A DNA stretch of 20,314 nt, from IMG/VR virus record IMGVR_UViG_3300027597_000053, positions 1-20,314 of that record, one strand, 5' to 3'. Below the pieces are notes generated by a model. The model worked only from the letters and a program-made list of their open reading frames with translations. It made no database searches and was not told the origin of the DNA. This DNA is from a virus. The translations under genes were made by a program, and so were the position numbers. Below, piece by piece: positions 1 through 6,828 of the stretch. Within the stretch, counting starts at the first letter, position 1; every line of letters begins with the position of its first letter.

Positions 1-510
1 ATCAGAATTAACAATAACTGAGTCATGGCCTTGTAGTAATGGGTATAAAAACTCATGCATTGAAATAGAAACATGTGATTCAAATCTTTTCTTAAAATCA
101 TCACGATCAAGCATTCGTGAAACAGTAATGGAAGATGAAAGTTTAATCATGTCGGCAGCAGTCATTTTAGACCACCAATCAGAATTAAACTTTACAATAG
201 TTTTATCTTTATCAAGGATGCGGAATATTTGACTTAAAAACTTTTCCGCATTCTCTTTTACTGTATGCTCTCTTAACTGAACTCTGGTGTTACTTTTACC
301 TGTAGGATCACCTATAGTAGCAGTAAAATCACCTATAATAATGATGACATTATGTCCTTCTAATTGAAAATCACGTAACTTTTTCAAAAGAACACAATGA
401 CCAAGATGTAAATGTGGTGATGTGGGGTCAAAACCAGCTTTTACATTTAATACTGGTTTATTAATTGGTGGTATAAAGTCAACTACACCACGGGTAAATA
501 ATTCTTTCAT
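1..510 (-). CDS. tyrS: Tyrosyl-tRNA synthetase, N-terminal 170 residues (3' end beyond window)
   Basis: Reading the minus strand from the ATG at 510-508 gives 170 codons open to the window edge. The protein shows the class I TyrRS hallmarks in order: GFDPT at residues 26-30, the HIGH-type motif HLGH at 35-38, then [15 protein letters not shown] around 59-73, a [11 protein letters not shown] stretch and [14 protein letters not shown] near the end. The style matches the bacterial type whose first motif reads KLGFDPT-x-DLHLGH. It would attach tyrosine to tRNA-Tyr. The KMSKS motif and anticodon-binding domain lie outside the window, so completeness cannot be judged. The gene has a weak Shine-Dalgarno (TTTGAG) and is transcribed divergently from gene 55, from a sigma70 promoter almost 300 bp upstream. 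No tRNA-Tyr was found in the tRNA array of this window. Family assignment is firm; phage-borne TyrRS is rare. Confidence 0.93.
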   Translation of the reverse strand, partial: MKELFTRGVVDFIPPINKPVLNVKAGFDPTSPHLHLGHCVLLKKLRDFQLEGHNVIIIIGDFTATIGDPTGKSNTRVQLREHTVKENAEKFLSQIFRILDKDKTIVKFNSDWWSKMTAADMIKLSSSITVSRMLDRDDFKKRFESHVSISMHEFLYPLLQGHDSVIVNSD

Positions 511-804
511 GTTTATCTCAAAGTGGTTAAAAATGATATTATGCCATTTTTCGTCTGGTGTGTAAAGTTAAAAATTGTAATTTGTCGCAGACATGGGTGA
601 ATGAAATGAACCCATTGTGTTTTAGAGTTTTTTGTATTAAAATATGACTTGATTCGTTACACTCATCAAGTGTCCTACGGACAGCGTTAGCTCATTTTGT
701 ATAGTTGCATCTTTATCTATTCTTGGGCCAGCACATAACCTTTCATATCGGCCTCTGGCAAGGCCGTACTTTCAACACTCAGGCTTGCTCAACAACCTTT
801 GCTC
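511..804 (-). promoter_or_regulatory. Long structured 5' leader of the TyrRS gene
   Basis: About 290 nt separate the minus-strand promoter from the TyrRS start, with no supportable gene on either strand. The transcript would contain several hairpins: GGCC/GGCC around 742-757, a 5-bp stem TGTCC-GTA-GGACA at 683-671, ACTTGAT/ATCAAGT at about 671-646, and ATGGGT/ACCCAT near 618-592. A leader this long and folded suggests post-transcriptional control, but no known riboswitch or T-box consensus (AGGGUGGNACCGCG) was recognised. The GUA triloop equals the tRNA-Tyr anticodon; see findings. Function is inference. Confidence 0.45.
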
Positions 805-810
805 CGCAGG

Positions 811-840
811 ATTATACACACATATTAAAAATCTTGTCAA
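811..840 (-). promoter_or_regulatory. Sigma70-type promoter driving TyrRS leader
   Basis: On the minus strand, TTGACA (840-835) and TATAAT (816-811) are both exact consensus, with an 18-bp spacer. The 17 bases from 849 to 833 (A-rich tract, GTGC, -35, AG) are identical to the promoter at 17279-17295, which points to a shared strong early-promoter element. Expected start of transcription is near 804. Confidence 0.85.
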
Positions 841-918
841 GCACTTTTTACATATTTCCGATCAAATGTACAATTTTCCATCATTTCGTCATTTATTTCT
901 TTTTAATTGAAAAAAAGA

Positions 919-947
919 TTGACAAATGTTAACCAATGTAATATAAT
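919..947 (+). promoter_or_regulatory. Sigma70-type promoter of the gene 55-47 operon
   Basis: TTGACA at 919-924 and TATAAT at 942-947 are perfect consensus hexamers with a 17-bp spacer. The start should fall near 954, giving a leader of about 30 nt to gene 55. It is divergent from the TyrRS promoter. Confidence 0.9.
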
Positions 948-984
948 GTAATTGTTTAGTAACACCAATGGAAGGTGAAATATA

Positions 985-1641
985 ATGGAAATGAATTATA
1001 ATCCAGAACATAAGTATAAAAAGTCTACAATCATTAAGATTGGACAGGATAAGCCAGTAGCTGCTAAGGAAAGACACTACGTCGATAAACAAGAATTTTA
1101 TGAGGCTCTTGTTGAACGCCGTATTCGTGTTGATAAGTATAAAGCAGATTTAGAAATGGGATTGGAAGCAAAACCCCCTAAGATATCAGATAAGATAGGC
1201 GAATGCATATTAAAGATATGCACTAATTTGGCCAAGAAATATAACTTCGCAAACTTACCTTTTAAAGATGAAATGATAGGTGATGCCGTTGAACAATGTA
1301 TAAAGTATATTGATTCTTTCGACATATATCAAACAAAAAACCCTTTTTCGTATTTTACACAAACAGCATATTACCGTTACCTTGACCGAATAAAACTTGA
1401 AGAAGAGGAAACGTATGTCAAATATAAAGCATTGATGCAATCTCTAGTTTTATCAGAGCTTTCAGAACGTGACACAAACGCAGATAATTCCGAGCATTTA
1501 CATGATAACATAGTTCTTCCAGACTTAGACCATGTTACTGATTTTATCAAACGTTTTGAAGATAAGCAAGAAAACAATAAGAAAAAAACAAAAGTAAAAA
1601 AGAGCAAGGCTGCTACCCTTGATGATATATGGGCTTCTTAA
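985..1641 (+). CDS. 55: Late-transcription sigma factor, T4 gp55 family
   Basis: The 218-residue product is a small sigma factor of the T4 gp55 type, which directs host RNA polymerase to late promoters. The core is residues 94-140, with DEMIGDAVEQCIKYIDSFD and NPFSYFTQTAYYRYLDRIK; this is the region-2-like segment that binds the polymerase beta-prime clamp and melts the -10. T4 gp55 is about 185 residues, so this one has an N-terminal extension. The C-terminus is lysine-rich and ends TLDDIWAS, a short acidic-hydrophobic tail like the sliding-clamp-binding tails of T4 gp55 and gp33. A GGAAGGTGA ribosome-binding site at 970-978 supports the start at 985 (a second ATG follows two codons later). 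It is first gene of an operon with gp47, as in cyanophages. The co-activator gp33 is not in the window. Confidence 0.9.
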   Translation: MEMNYNPEHKYKKSTIIKIGQDKPVAAKERHYVDKQEFYEALVERRIRVDKYKADLEMGLEAKPPKISDKIGECILKICTNLAKKYNFANLPFKDEMIGDAVEQCIKYIDSFDIYQTKNPFSYFTQTAYYRYLDRIKLEEEETYVKYKALMQSLVLSELSERDTNADNSEHLHDNIVLPDLDHVTDFIKRFEDKQENNKKKTKVKKSKAATLDDIWAS

Positions 1642-1654
1642 AAGGAATAATAAA

Positions 1655-1810
1655 ATGGATACAATAAACAATATACAAGTAGATGCTAACTTCACCCACA
1701 ATATAATAACTTCTTATATGGTTTGTTATGATGATAATGTTTTCAACCCGATTGAATATTGCAATAACGTAAACTTAATGTTAGATAATCTTTCCATTAA
1801 AGTGTCGTAA
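1655..1810 (+). CDS. Small hypothetical protein, 51 aa
   Basis: The reading frame starting at ATG 1655 follows an AAAGGA site at 1641-1646. An upstream in-frame ATG at 1619 lies inside gene 55 without a ribosome-binding site. The 51-residue product has no recognisable motif; two cysteines and an Asn-rich composition are all that can be seen. It sits 13 bp after gene 55 and 12 bp before gp47, so it is probably co-transcribed and translated with them. I do not recognise it. Confidence 0.55.
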   Translation: MDTINNIQVDANFTHNIITSYMVCYDDNVFNPIEYCNNVNLMLDNLSIKVS

Positions 1811-1822
1811 GGTGAACATCAC

Positions 1823-2911
1823 ATGAAAATAGCATTTTTAGGTGATGTTCATTTCGGAATCAGGAATGATTCCGAAATACTTGCTGAGTATCAAAAAAAG
1901 TTTTTTATTGATGTGTTTTTTCCATATCTTAAAGAAAATGGTATTAGGAAAGTTATACAGGTTGGTGATTTTTTTGATCGCCGCCAATATATTAACTTCA
2001 AAACTCTTCATACATTAAAAGAATATTTCCCTAAACTATTACAAGATTATGATGTTGAAATATATGTTTTACTTGGAAATCATGATACTGCATTAAAAAG
2101 TTCCAATCACATAAACTCACCAAATTTGTTATTGAGTGATATACCAAACATACATGTTATCTCAACATTAACTGAATTGACATTAAACGAAAATAATGAT
2201 ACATTTACATGTGCAATAATACCTTGGATAAACAATTCTAACTACGCTGAGTCTATAAGCTTTATAAACAATACTGTTTGTGATTATGTCGCCGGGCACT
2301 TTGAATTGAAAGGTTTTGAAATGCATCGTGGTCATGTTTGCGAAACAGGAATGGATATAGAAATATTTGATCGCTTTCACAAAGTAATATCAGGCCATTT
2401 TCACACAAAATGTGACAGGGGAAATATTTTGTATACTGGAACACCGTATGAATTAAATTGGAATGATTGGAACGATAAAAAGGGGTTTTGGATTCTTGAC
2501 ACAAATACACATGAAATTAATTTCACTGTCAATCCCCATACACTATTTCACAAAATGGAGTATTGGAACACTCTTGAAAATGAAATAGTTCGTATAGACC
2601 CTCCAACTGATAGTATTAAAGGGAAGTATATCAAACTAATTTGTATAAAAAAAGAAGATGACTTAGCGTTTGAGCAATTTATTAAGAAATCATTGATGGA
2701 AATGCCAAGCGACTTGAATGTTGTTCTTTCTTCTGTTGAAATGTCAGATGATATGGATATTGATACGGCAAACAAAACTCTTACCCAGCTTATAATAGAA
2801 AATGTCAATAATTTAGATTTGAGTGAAATGACAGCAGACCCAGAAGATTTGAGAAAATCTACAATTGATCTTTTGGTTGGTATACACGCAGAAATAGGTG
2901 CAGAAATATGA
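1823..2911 (+). CDS. 47: Recombination endonuclease subunit gp47 (Mre11/SbcD-like)
   Basis: This 362-residue protein carries the full set of calcineurin-like phosphoesterase motifs of the SbcD/Mre11 family: GDVHFG at residues 7-12, GDFFDRR near 49-55, GNHDT near 90, AGHFELKG near 155, and GHFHTKCD near 190. T4 gp47 is about 339 residues, so length fits. In T4, gp47 pairs with the Rad50-like ATPase gp46 to resect DNA ends for recombination-dependent replication. Here gp46 does not follow; two small ORFs and the clamp gene do. The start is preceded by AAGGTGAAC. The next gene overlaps the stop by four bases (ATGA), which suggests coupled translation. Confidence 0.95.
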   Translation: MKIAFLGDVHFGIRNDSEILAEYQKKFFIDVFFPYLKENGIRKVIQVGDFFDRRQYINFKTLHTLKEYFPKLLQDYDVEIYVLLGNHDTALKSSNHINSPNLLLSDIPNIHVISTLTELTLNENNDTFTCAIIPWINNSNYAESISFINNTVCDYVAGHFELKGFEMHRGHVCETGMDIEIFDRFHKVISGHFHTKCDRGNILYTGTPYELNWNDWNDKKGFWILDTNTHEINFTVNPHTLFHKMEYWNTLENEIVRIDPPTDSIKGKYIKLICIKKEDDLAFEQFIKKSLMEMPSDLNVVLSSVEMSDDMDIDTANKTLTQLIIENVNNLDLSEMTADPEDLRKSTIDLLVGIHAEIGAEI

Positions 2912-3102
2912 GAAAAGATGTAGAAGATTTTATAACTGACTTAATTAGCTTTTGGCATGACTGTTCTGCCTCTGATTCCCTTAGTGTTTTCTTAGGTCTG
3001 AGCGACAAAGAATATGAAACTTTTATTCGTCACTGCACCGTACCAAAAGAATATGAAGAAAAGATAATAAAAATAATTGAGGGAAATAATAATGAAAAAT
3101 AA
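2908..3102 (+). CDS. Small hypothetical phage protein, 64 aa
   Basis: The start overlaps the gp47 stop in an ATGA arrangement. The central part reads SLSVFLGLSDKEYETFI, a pattern I know from many small uncharacterised phage proteins (SL..FLG(M/L)...EY..(W/F)); this is a recalled resemblance, not a search result. The protein is acidic and helical-looking, with no catalytic motif. It occupies the place where gene 46 usually follows 47. Function unknown. Confidence 0.7.
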   Translation: MRKDVEDFITDLISFWHDCSASDSLSVFLGLSDKEYETFIRHCTVPKEYEEKIIKIIEGNNNEK

Positions 3103-3382
3103 AATCAAAAAATTAATAAATGATTATACCATAAATTTTAATGTTATGAAGCTCGATGGCACTGACAATGAACTTTTGCGTCTCGTTGATAATATAATAG
3201 ATATTGTACACGATGAAGATAAAAACCCCAATGTGTATGTGCCTATAAATAAGTTGGAAGAAGAATATATTAGACAATTACGACAACAATTCATTTTCGA
3301 TAATTATAAAGATAAAAACAGAGAATTGTTAGTTAAACAAGCAGATTATTTTATTAACTACATTATGACTGGAAAAAGCTAA
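3092..3382 (+). CDS. Hypothetical protein, 96 aa
   Basis: ATG 3092 is preceded by GAGGG at 3079-3083; a TTG five codons upstream overlaps that site and is rejected as the start. The gene overlaps the preceding one by 11 bp. The product is charged, Lys/Asp/Asn-rich, and contains no motif I recognise. It is the last gene of the 55-47 operon: a hairpin terminator begins at its stop codon. Confidence 0.7.
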   Translation: MKNKIKKLINDYTINFNVMKLDGTDNELLRLVDNIIDIVHDEDKNPNVYVPINKLEEEYIRQLRQQFIFDNYKDKNRELLVKQADYFINYIMTGKS

Positions 3383-3407
3383 AGGAACGAAAGTTCCTTT
3401 TTTCTTT
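3381..3407 (+). terminator. Rho-independent terminator after the 55-47 operon
   Basis: AAAGGAAC (3381-3388), loop GAAA, GTTCCTTT (3393-3400), then TTTCTTT. The 8-bp stem is closed by a stable GNRA tetraloop, and its first arm overlaps the stop codon of the 96-aa ORF. It separates this operon from the clamp promoter 8 bp further on. Confidence 0.88.
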
Positions 3408-3414
3408 AAGGCTA

Positions 3415-3443
3415 TTGACAAACAGTTACACATACTATACAAT
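3415..3443 (+). promoter_or_regulatory. Sigma70-type promoter of gene 45
   Basis: TTGACA at 3415-3420, 17-bp spacer, TACAAT at 3438-3443 (one mismatch). Start expected near 3450, giving a short leader that ends in the strong site TAAAGGA before ATG 3484. The leaders of gp45 and gp41 share ATATATAAAGGA before a short A/T-rich spacer and ATG. Confidence 0.8.
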
Positions 3444-3483
3444 ACACCACATATGGAACAAACACATATATAAAGGAATTAAA

Positions 3484-4140
3484 ATGAAATTGAAATTAAA
3501 CCAAAACTCTATTGAAGTATTGAAGAACTTTGCGGCTATTTGTAACAACATACAATTTAAGACAGGAAACGTTGTTAAAACACGCTCTGCTTCTAACACT
3601 GTGATTGGTATGGCTACGTTGGATCAAACAATACCTACCGATTTTGCTGTATTTGACCTCTCTAAGTTTTTGTCGGTACTGTCTTTGTATAAAGACCCTG
3701 AATTAGATTTTAATGATCGTTATGTATCAATCGGTGAAGATAATCGTTACGTCAAGTATCAATATTCAGACCCAAAAACAATCGTTTCTTTTGACTACGA
3801 CAAAAAGCTTAAATCACCTCCTGTTTTAACAACCTTTAAAATAACTAATGAGCAATTCATTCGTATTATGAAGGCATCTAGTGTCCTTTCTTCACAAAAT
3901 ATTGTTATCGAAGGAAAAGATGGAAAGATATACGTCATGACACAAGATATAAAAAACCCAGCGAGTGACGTTTTTGAAATTGAGATTGGTGCCACTGAAA
4001 AAACATTCAAGGTTGTCTATGACGCATCAGTTTTCAAATTATTGCCAGAAGATTATAACGTAACAATTTTTGAATCTCAAATGACAATGCTTGAATGTGA
4101 TCGTGTGACTTATTATATCGCAGCAACAATTACCAAGTAA
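3484..4140 (+). CDS. 45: Sliding clamp, DNA polymerase processivity factor gp45
   Basis: The 218-residue product matches T4 gp45 (228 residues) in its opening (KLNQNSIEVLKNFAAICNNIQFKTGNVVKTR), in FDLSKFLSVLSLY and in the closing beta strands. As a trimeric ring it tethers gp43 to DNA and activates late transcription through gp55. An in-frame TTG at 3415 lies in the -35 element and cannot be the start; ATG 3484 has TAAAGGA eight to ten bases upstream. It opens the 45-44 operon. A perfect inverted repeat follows the stop, before gp44. Confidence 0.92.
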   Translation: MKLKLNQNSIEVLKNFAAICNNIQFKTGNVVKTRSASNTVIGMATLDQTIPTDFAVFDLSKFLSVLSLYKDPELDFNDRYVSIGEDNRYVKYQYSDPKTIVSFDYDKKLKSPPVLTTFKITNEQFIRIMKASSVLSSQNIVIEGKDGKIYVMTQDIKNPASDVFEIEIGATEKTFKVVYDASVFKLLPEDYNVTIFESQMTMLECDRVTYYIAATITK

Positions 4141-4150
4141 CCCAGCATTC

Positions 4151-4173
4151 AACAGGGTTTTCAAAACCCTGTT
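4151..4173 (+). repeat. Perfect 11-bp inverted repeat between genes 45 and 44
   Basis: AACAGGGTTTT and AAAACCCTGTT flank a single C. As RNA it would form an 8-bp stem with a 7-nt loop. No T-run follows, so it is not a standard terminator; an mRNA stabilising or processing hairpin that lets clamp and loader be made at different levels is the likeliest reading. Confidence 0.7.
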
Positions 4174-4195
4174 CATTTCAAACAAAGAGAGAATA

Positions 4196-5143
4196 ATGTA
4201 TAACTTAGAGCATGCTATTTGGGCAGAAAAATACAGACCGACAACTGTTAACGAATGTATTTTGCCAAAAAACACAAAGAAATCGGCATTAGGGTTTCTT
4301 AAAAGTGGTAAACTACCAAACCTTTTATTGTCTGGCCCTGCCGGAACAGGTAAAACCACTCTTGCCAAGGCACTATGCGCTGAATTGGGGTATGAGGTAA
4401 TGGTAATTAATGGTTCAAACGAAGGACGCCTAATTGATACCCTTAGAACTAAAATAACTCAGTTTGCAAGCACATATTCATTTGATGACACAAGAAAATG
4501 TGTAATTATAGACGAAGCTGATTACTTGACTACTGATTCAGTTCAACCAGCTTTGCGTAACTTTATTGATGAGTTTTCGGTGAATTGTACATTTATACTT
4601 ACCTGTAATTTTCCTAATCGTTTGATGGAGCCAATTCATTCTAGATGTACAAATATTGACTTCACAATACCGGCTGATGAACATCAAAATATGGTTAAGG
4701 AAATGTTTATTCGAACATCATTAATATTGGATGATAATGAAGTTGAATATGATAAGGTAAGTTTAGGAAAGATTGTAAAGAAATACTTTCCGGATTTCAG
4801 AAAAGTAATTAACACAGTTCAGCGTATAGCTGCAATTGGTAAAATAGATTCTGAAACAATTAATGCTGTCGAATCTGCTGGTATTGATGACCTAATTGAA
4901 ATATTGTGTAAGAAAAACTTTACAGGAATGCGTAAATGGGTTGCATCAACACCAAATTTGGAAATGACAGCCTTATGTAGAAAGATTTATGATAAATCCA
5001 ATACATTTATCGTGAATGATAGTTTGCCGCAACTAGTTCTTCATCTTGCAGATTATCAATATAAAGATAATTTTGTTGCAGATAAAGAAATTAATATAGT
5101 TGCACTTTTAACTCAAATAATGATGGATTGTGAAACAAAATGA
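4196..5143 (+). CDS. 44: Clamp loader large subunit gp44 (AAA+ ATPase)
   Basis: The 315-residue product (T4 gp44: 319) shows WAEKYRPTTVNECILP at the N-terminus, Walker A GPAGTGKT at residues 47-54, Walker B VIIDEAD at 103-109, a sensor 1 stretch FILTCNFPNR at 133-142, and the SRC arginine-finger motif at 149-151. It forms the ATPase ring that, with gp62, opens and loads the gp45 clamp. The start follows AAAGAGAG. Its stop overlaps the next start (ATGA), the arrangement T4 uses to couple 44 and 62. Here the coupled gene is not gp62, which lies 2.5 kb away next to gp43. Confidence 0.95.
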   Translation: MYNLEHAIWAEKYRPTTVNECILPKNTKKSALGFLKSGKLPNLLLSGPAGTGKTTLAKALCAELGYEVMVINGSNEGRLIDTLRTKITQFASTYSFDDTRKCVIIDEADYLTTDSVQPALRNFIDEFSVNCTFILTCNFPNRLMEPIHSRCTNIDFTIPADEHQNMVKEMFIRTSLILDDNEVEYDKVSLGKIVKKYFPDFRKVINTVQRIAAIGKIDSETINAVESAGIDDLIEILCKKNFTGMRKWVASTPNLEMTALCRKIYDKSNTFIVNDSLPQLVLHLADYQYKDNFVADKEINIVALLTQIMMDCETK

Positions 5144-5646
5144 ATATATTGAAAGATTTAACTGCGATGGTTGATGTCGCAGTTAATATGCTTGATAGCC
5201 GTATTATCAACGATAAGAGAAACGATGAAAAACCAACAGACGGAACACTTTTAACAAAAACTGTTGTCTTTAATCAGAGTGAGTATAAAATTTCTTTGGG
5301 TATTATTGACGAGCTTACTGCAATAAAAACATTTATAACAAAAGACATTAAAGAAGATATTAATTTGTATTCAATAACACCTATTACCGGATATTATGAA
5401 TCATCTTTTGATTATATGATTGAGGCAACTATTGAATATACAGTTGCTAAGAAAGAGTTTAAGGATGGAAACCTTGTTAAGCATGTGAAAAGCGGCGGCT
5501 TTTATCGTGTCCTTAGTAATAATGTTTTAAATGAAGCAGATAAAACAAAAATGGTAGTGTACCTTTCATTGCAAGATGGTGTTATATGGGTAAGACCATC
5601 GTCAGAGTTCAATGACGGAAGGTTTGTTTTGGCAATGAGCCTATAA
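5140..5646 (+). CDS. DUF1653-like C-terminal domain protein, 168 aa
   Basis: Translationally coupled to gp44 by ATGA. Residues about 118-168 (GGFYRVLSNNVLNEADKTKMVVYLSLQDGVIWVRPSSEF) follow the DUF1653 pattern: Y-x-V, then an acidic patch, VVY, and a W-VRP-F signature. The N-terminal two thirds is not recognised. DUF1653 is a small beta domain of unknown function found alone or fused in bacteria and phages. I first considered gp62 from position, but the sequence does not fit and a clear gp62 lies at 7644. It could modify or contact the replisome, but that is only context. Confidence 0.7.
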   Translation: MNILKDLTAMVDVAVNMLDSRIINDKRNDEKPTDGTLLTKTVVFNQSEYKISLGIIDELTAIKTFITKDIKEDINLYSITPITGYYESSFDYMIEATIEYTVAKKEFKDGNLVKHVKSGGFYRVLSNNVLNEADKTKMVVYLSLQDGVIWVRPSSEFNDGRFVLAMSL

Positions 5647-5668
5647 TGTTTACCAAAGGTAAAACAGA

Positions 5669-6091
5669 ATGATAATATACAAACTGGCAAAAGAAAACAT
5701 TTTCTTCAAATATTTGGAAACTGTTGGTGATTTAACAAAAATACAATCTATTGGCAATGGGAAAACATATAACATTCAAAGTTGGAGATTGTTGATAGAT
5801 TACGTCCCGTATTATGAAAATACTGGTATAATGGCAATAAAAGCAGATGAAGAACGTACATGGTATCTAAATCCAATAGATTATTGGCTAAAAAATTTTC
5901 ATATTCAAGATTCTAAATTGAATATGAAAATAGAAGGTATGGAAGAAGTAGCAGATCATACTTATATGTTACTGAATAATATACCCGGAGACGGTAATCA
6001 AGAATTATTACGTGCTGGTGTGCTTATTGTCACAAACCCAGAGTGGTATTATCAGAAACCAAATTATAAAGACCCTGATTATGAAAAATGA
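5669..6091 (+). CDS. Hypothetical protein, 140 aa
   Basis: The start at 5669 has AAAGGT about 12 bp upstream. The protein is Tyr/Trp-rich, with WRLLIDYVPYY near residue 41 and NPEWYYQKPNYKDPDYEK at the C-terminus, and has no motif I can name. It overlaps the following nucleotidase start by 11 bp, so the two are probably made together. The position in a DNA-replication operon suggests an early accessory protein. Confidence 0.7.
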   Translation: MIIYKLAKENIFFKYLETVGDLTKIQSIGNGKTYNIQSWRLLIDYVPYYENTGIMAIKADEERTWYLNPIDYWLKNFHIQDSKLNMKIEGMEEVADHTYMLLNNIPGDGNQELLRAGVLIVTNPEWYYQKPNYKDPDYEK

Positions 6092-6542
6092 TTTATCAAA
6101 AATTGTATACGTTGATATGGATGATACTATTGCTAATTATAGAAAGGCAATGTTAGAAAATCCATATAACTTGGACTACCCGCAAAGTGTTGTGGGATTT
6201 TATCTTGGGTTAGAACCATTAGAATATGCAGTCGAATCAGTAAAATATATTGATAGCTTGGACGATTATGACATTTGGTTTTTAACTGCGCCATCTGTCA
6301 TAAACGCTCACTCATACACAGAAAAACGTTTATGGATAGAAAAGTATTTCGGCCATGATAAATGTCATCAATTAATAATTGCACCGCATAAAGGTTTGCT
6401 ACTTGGTCAATATTTAATTGATGACATTACTTTTGGTAAAGGTCAAGATAGCTTTACCGGAGAATTGATACATTATGGTTCACTGCGATATCCTAATTGG
6501 AATGTAATTGTAAAATACTTAGAAAATAAAAGAGAGAATTGA
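6081..6542 (+). CDS. 5'(3')-deoxyribonucleotidase-like HAD phosphatase
   Basis: The 153-residue product opens with VYVDMDDTIANY; D12 and D14 are the HAD nucleophile and acid/base of a DxDxT motif. WFLTAPS near residue 70 is HAD motif II, and HKGLLLGQYLIDD near 109-121 supplies the motif III lysine and motif IV aspartates. This layout and size match the phage NT5C-type deoxyribonucleotidases, which dephosphorylate (deoxy)nucleoside monophosphates. ATG 6081 is chosen over a start at 6012 because the upstream part would be translated inside the preceding gene. It overlaps that gene by 11 bp. Confidence 0.85.
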   Translation: MKNDLSKIVYVDMDDTIANYRKAMLENPYNLDYPQSVVGFYLGLEPLEYAVESVKYIDSLDDYDIWFLTAPSVINAHSYTEKRLWIEKYFGHDKCHQLIIAPHKGLLLGQYLIDDITFGKGQDSFTGELIHYGSLRYPNWNVIVKYLENKREN

Positions 6543-6543
6543 T

Positions 6544-6828
6544 ATGCCATGTTATGATGCCGAATCGGCAATGGACAGAGAAGAAGAAAGAAAAAAGATT
6601 GCTGAATATGAAAAAATAAAATCTTTATTGTGTAGTACCTGTAGAATATTACAACAAAAAGGATATGACTTTGCACAAAACCCAGCATTACATGAATGGT
6701 GGTATGAACATCAAATTGAAGATAAGAAAAAAACCGAAGCGAAAATTATAAGTTCTATAAATCGTGAGCGTCAAGTACCATTAACAAATGAACAAATAAA
6801 ACTAATGAAAATATATGGAATAATATAA
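6544..6828 (+). CDS. Small CxxC protein starting MPCYD, 94 aa
   Basis: The protein begins MPCYDAESAMDREEERKK, has a CSTC pair near residues 30-33, and an HEWWYEHQ segment near 70. Small phage and bacterial proteins with an MPCYD opening and a charged helix followed by C-x2-C are familiar to me as an uncharacterised group; a metal-binding role is plausible but unproven. AGAGAG precedes the start. The stop TAA shares its last base with the start of the synthetase-like gene that follows. Confidence 0.75.
   Translation: MPCYDAESAMDREEERKKIAEYEKIKSLLCSTCRILQQKGYDFAQNPALHEWWYEHQIEDKKKTEAKIISSINRERQVPLTNEQIKLMKIYGII

Noticed and set aside
640-690. Hammerhead-ribozyme-like string (TTGATGAG...CGAA) in the TyrRS leader
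   Set aside because: The core CUGANGA/GAAA is not met and the bases are better explained by a simple ACTTGAT/ATCAAGT hairpin.
511-804. T-box riboswitch for TyrRS
   Set aside because: The conserved T-box sequence and terminator/antiterminator pair are not present; only a GUA hairpin is suggestive.
705-932. Open frame of 75 codons on the plus strand upstream of gene 55
   Set aside because: It has no ribosome-binding site, unnatural composition, overlaps the gene 55 promoter and lies antisense to the TyrRS leader and promoter.
5140-5646. gp62, because of ATGA coupling to gp44
   Set aside because: Sequence does not fit gp62 and its end resembles DUF1653; a clear gp62 is at 7644.
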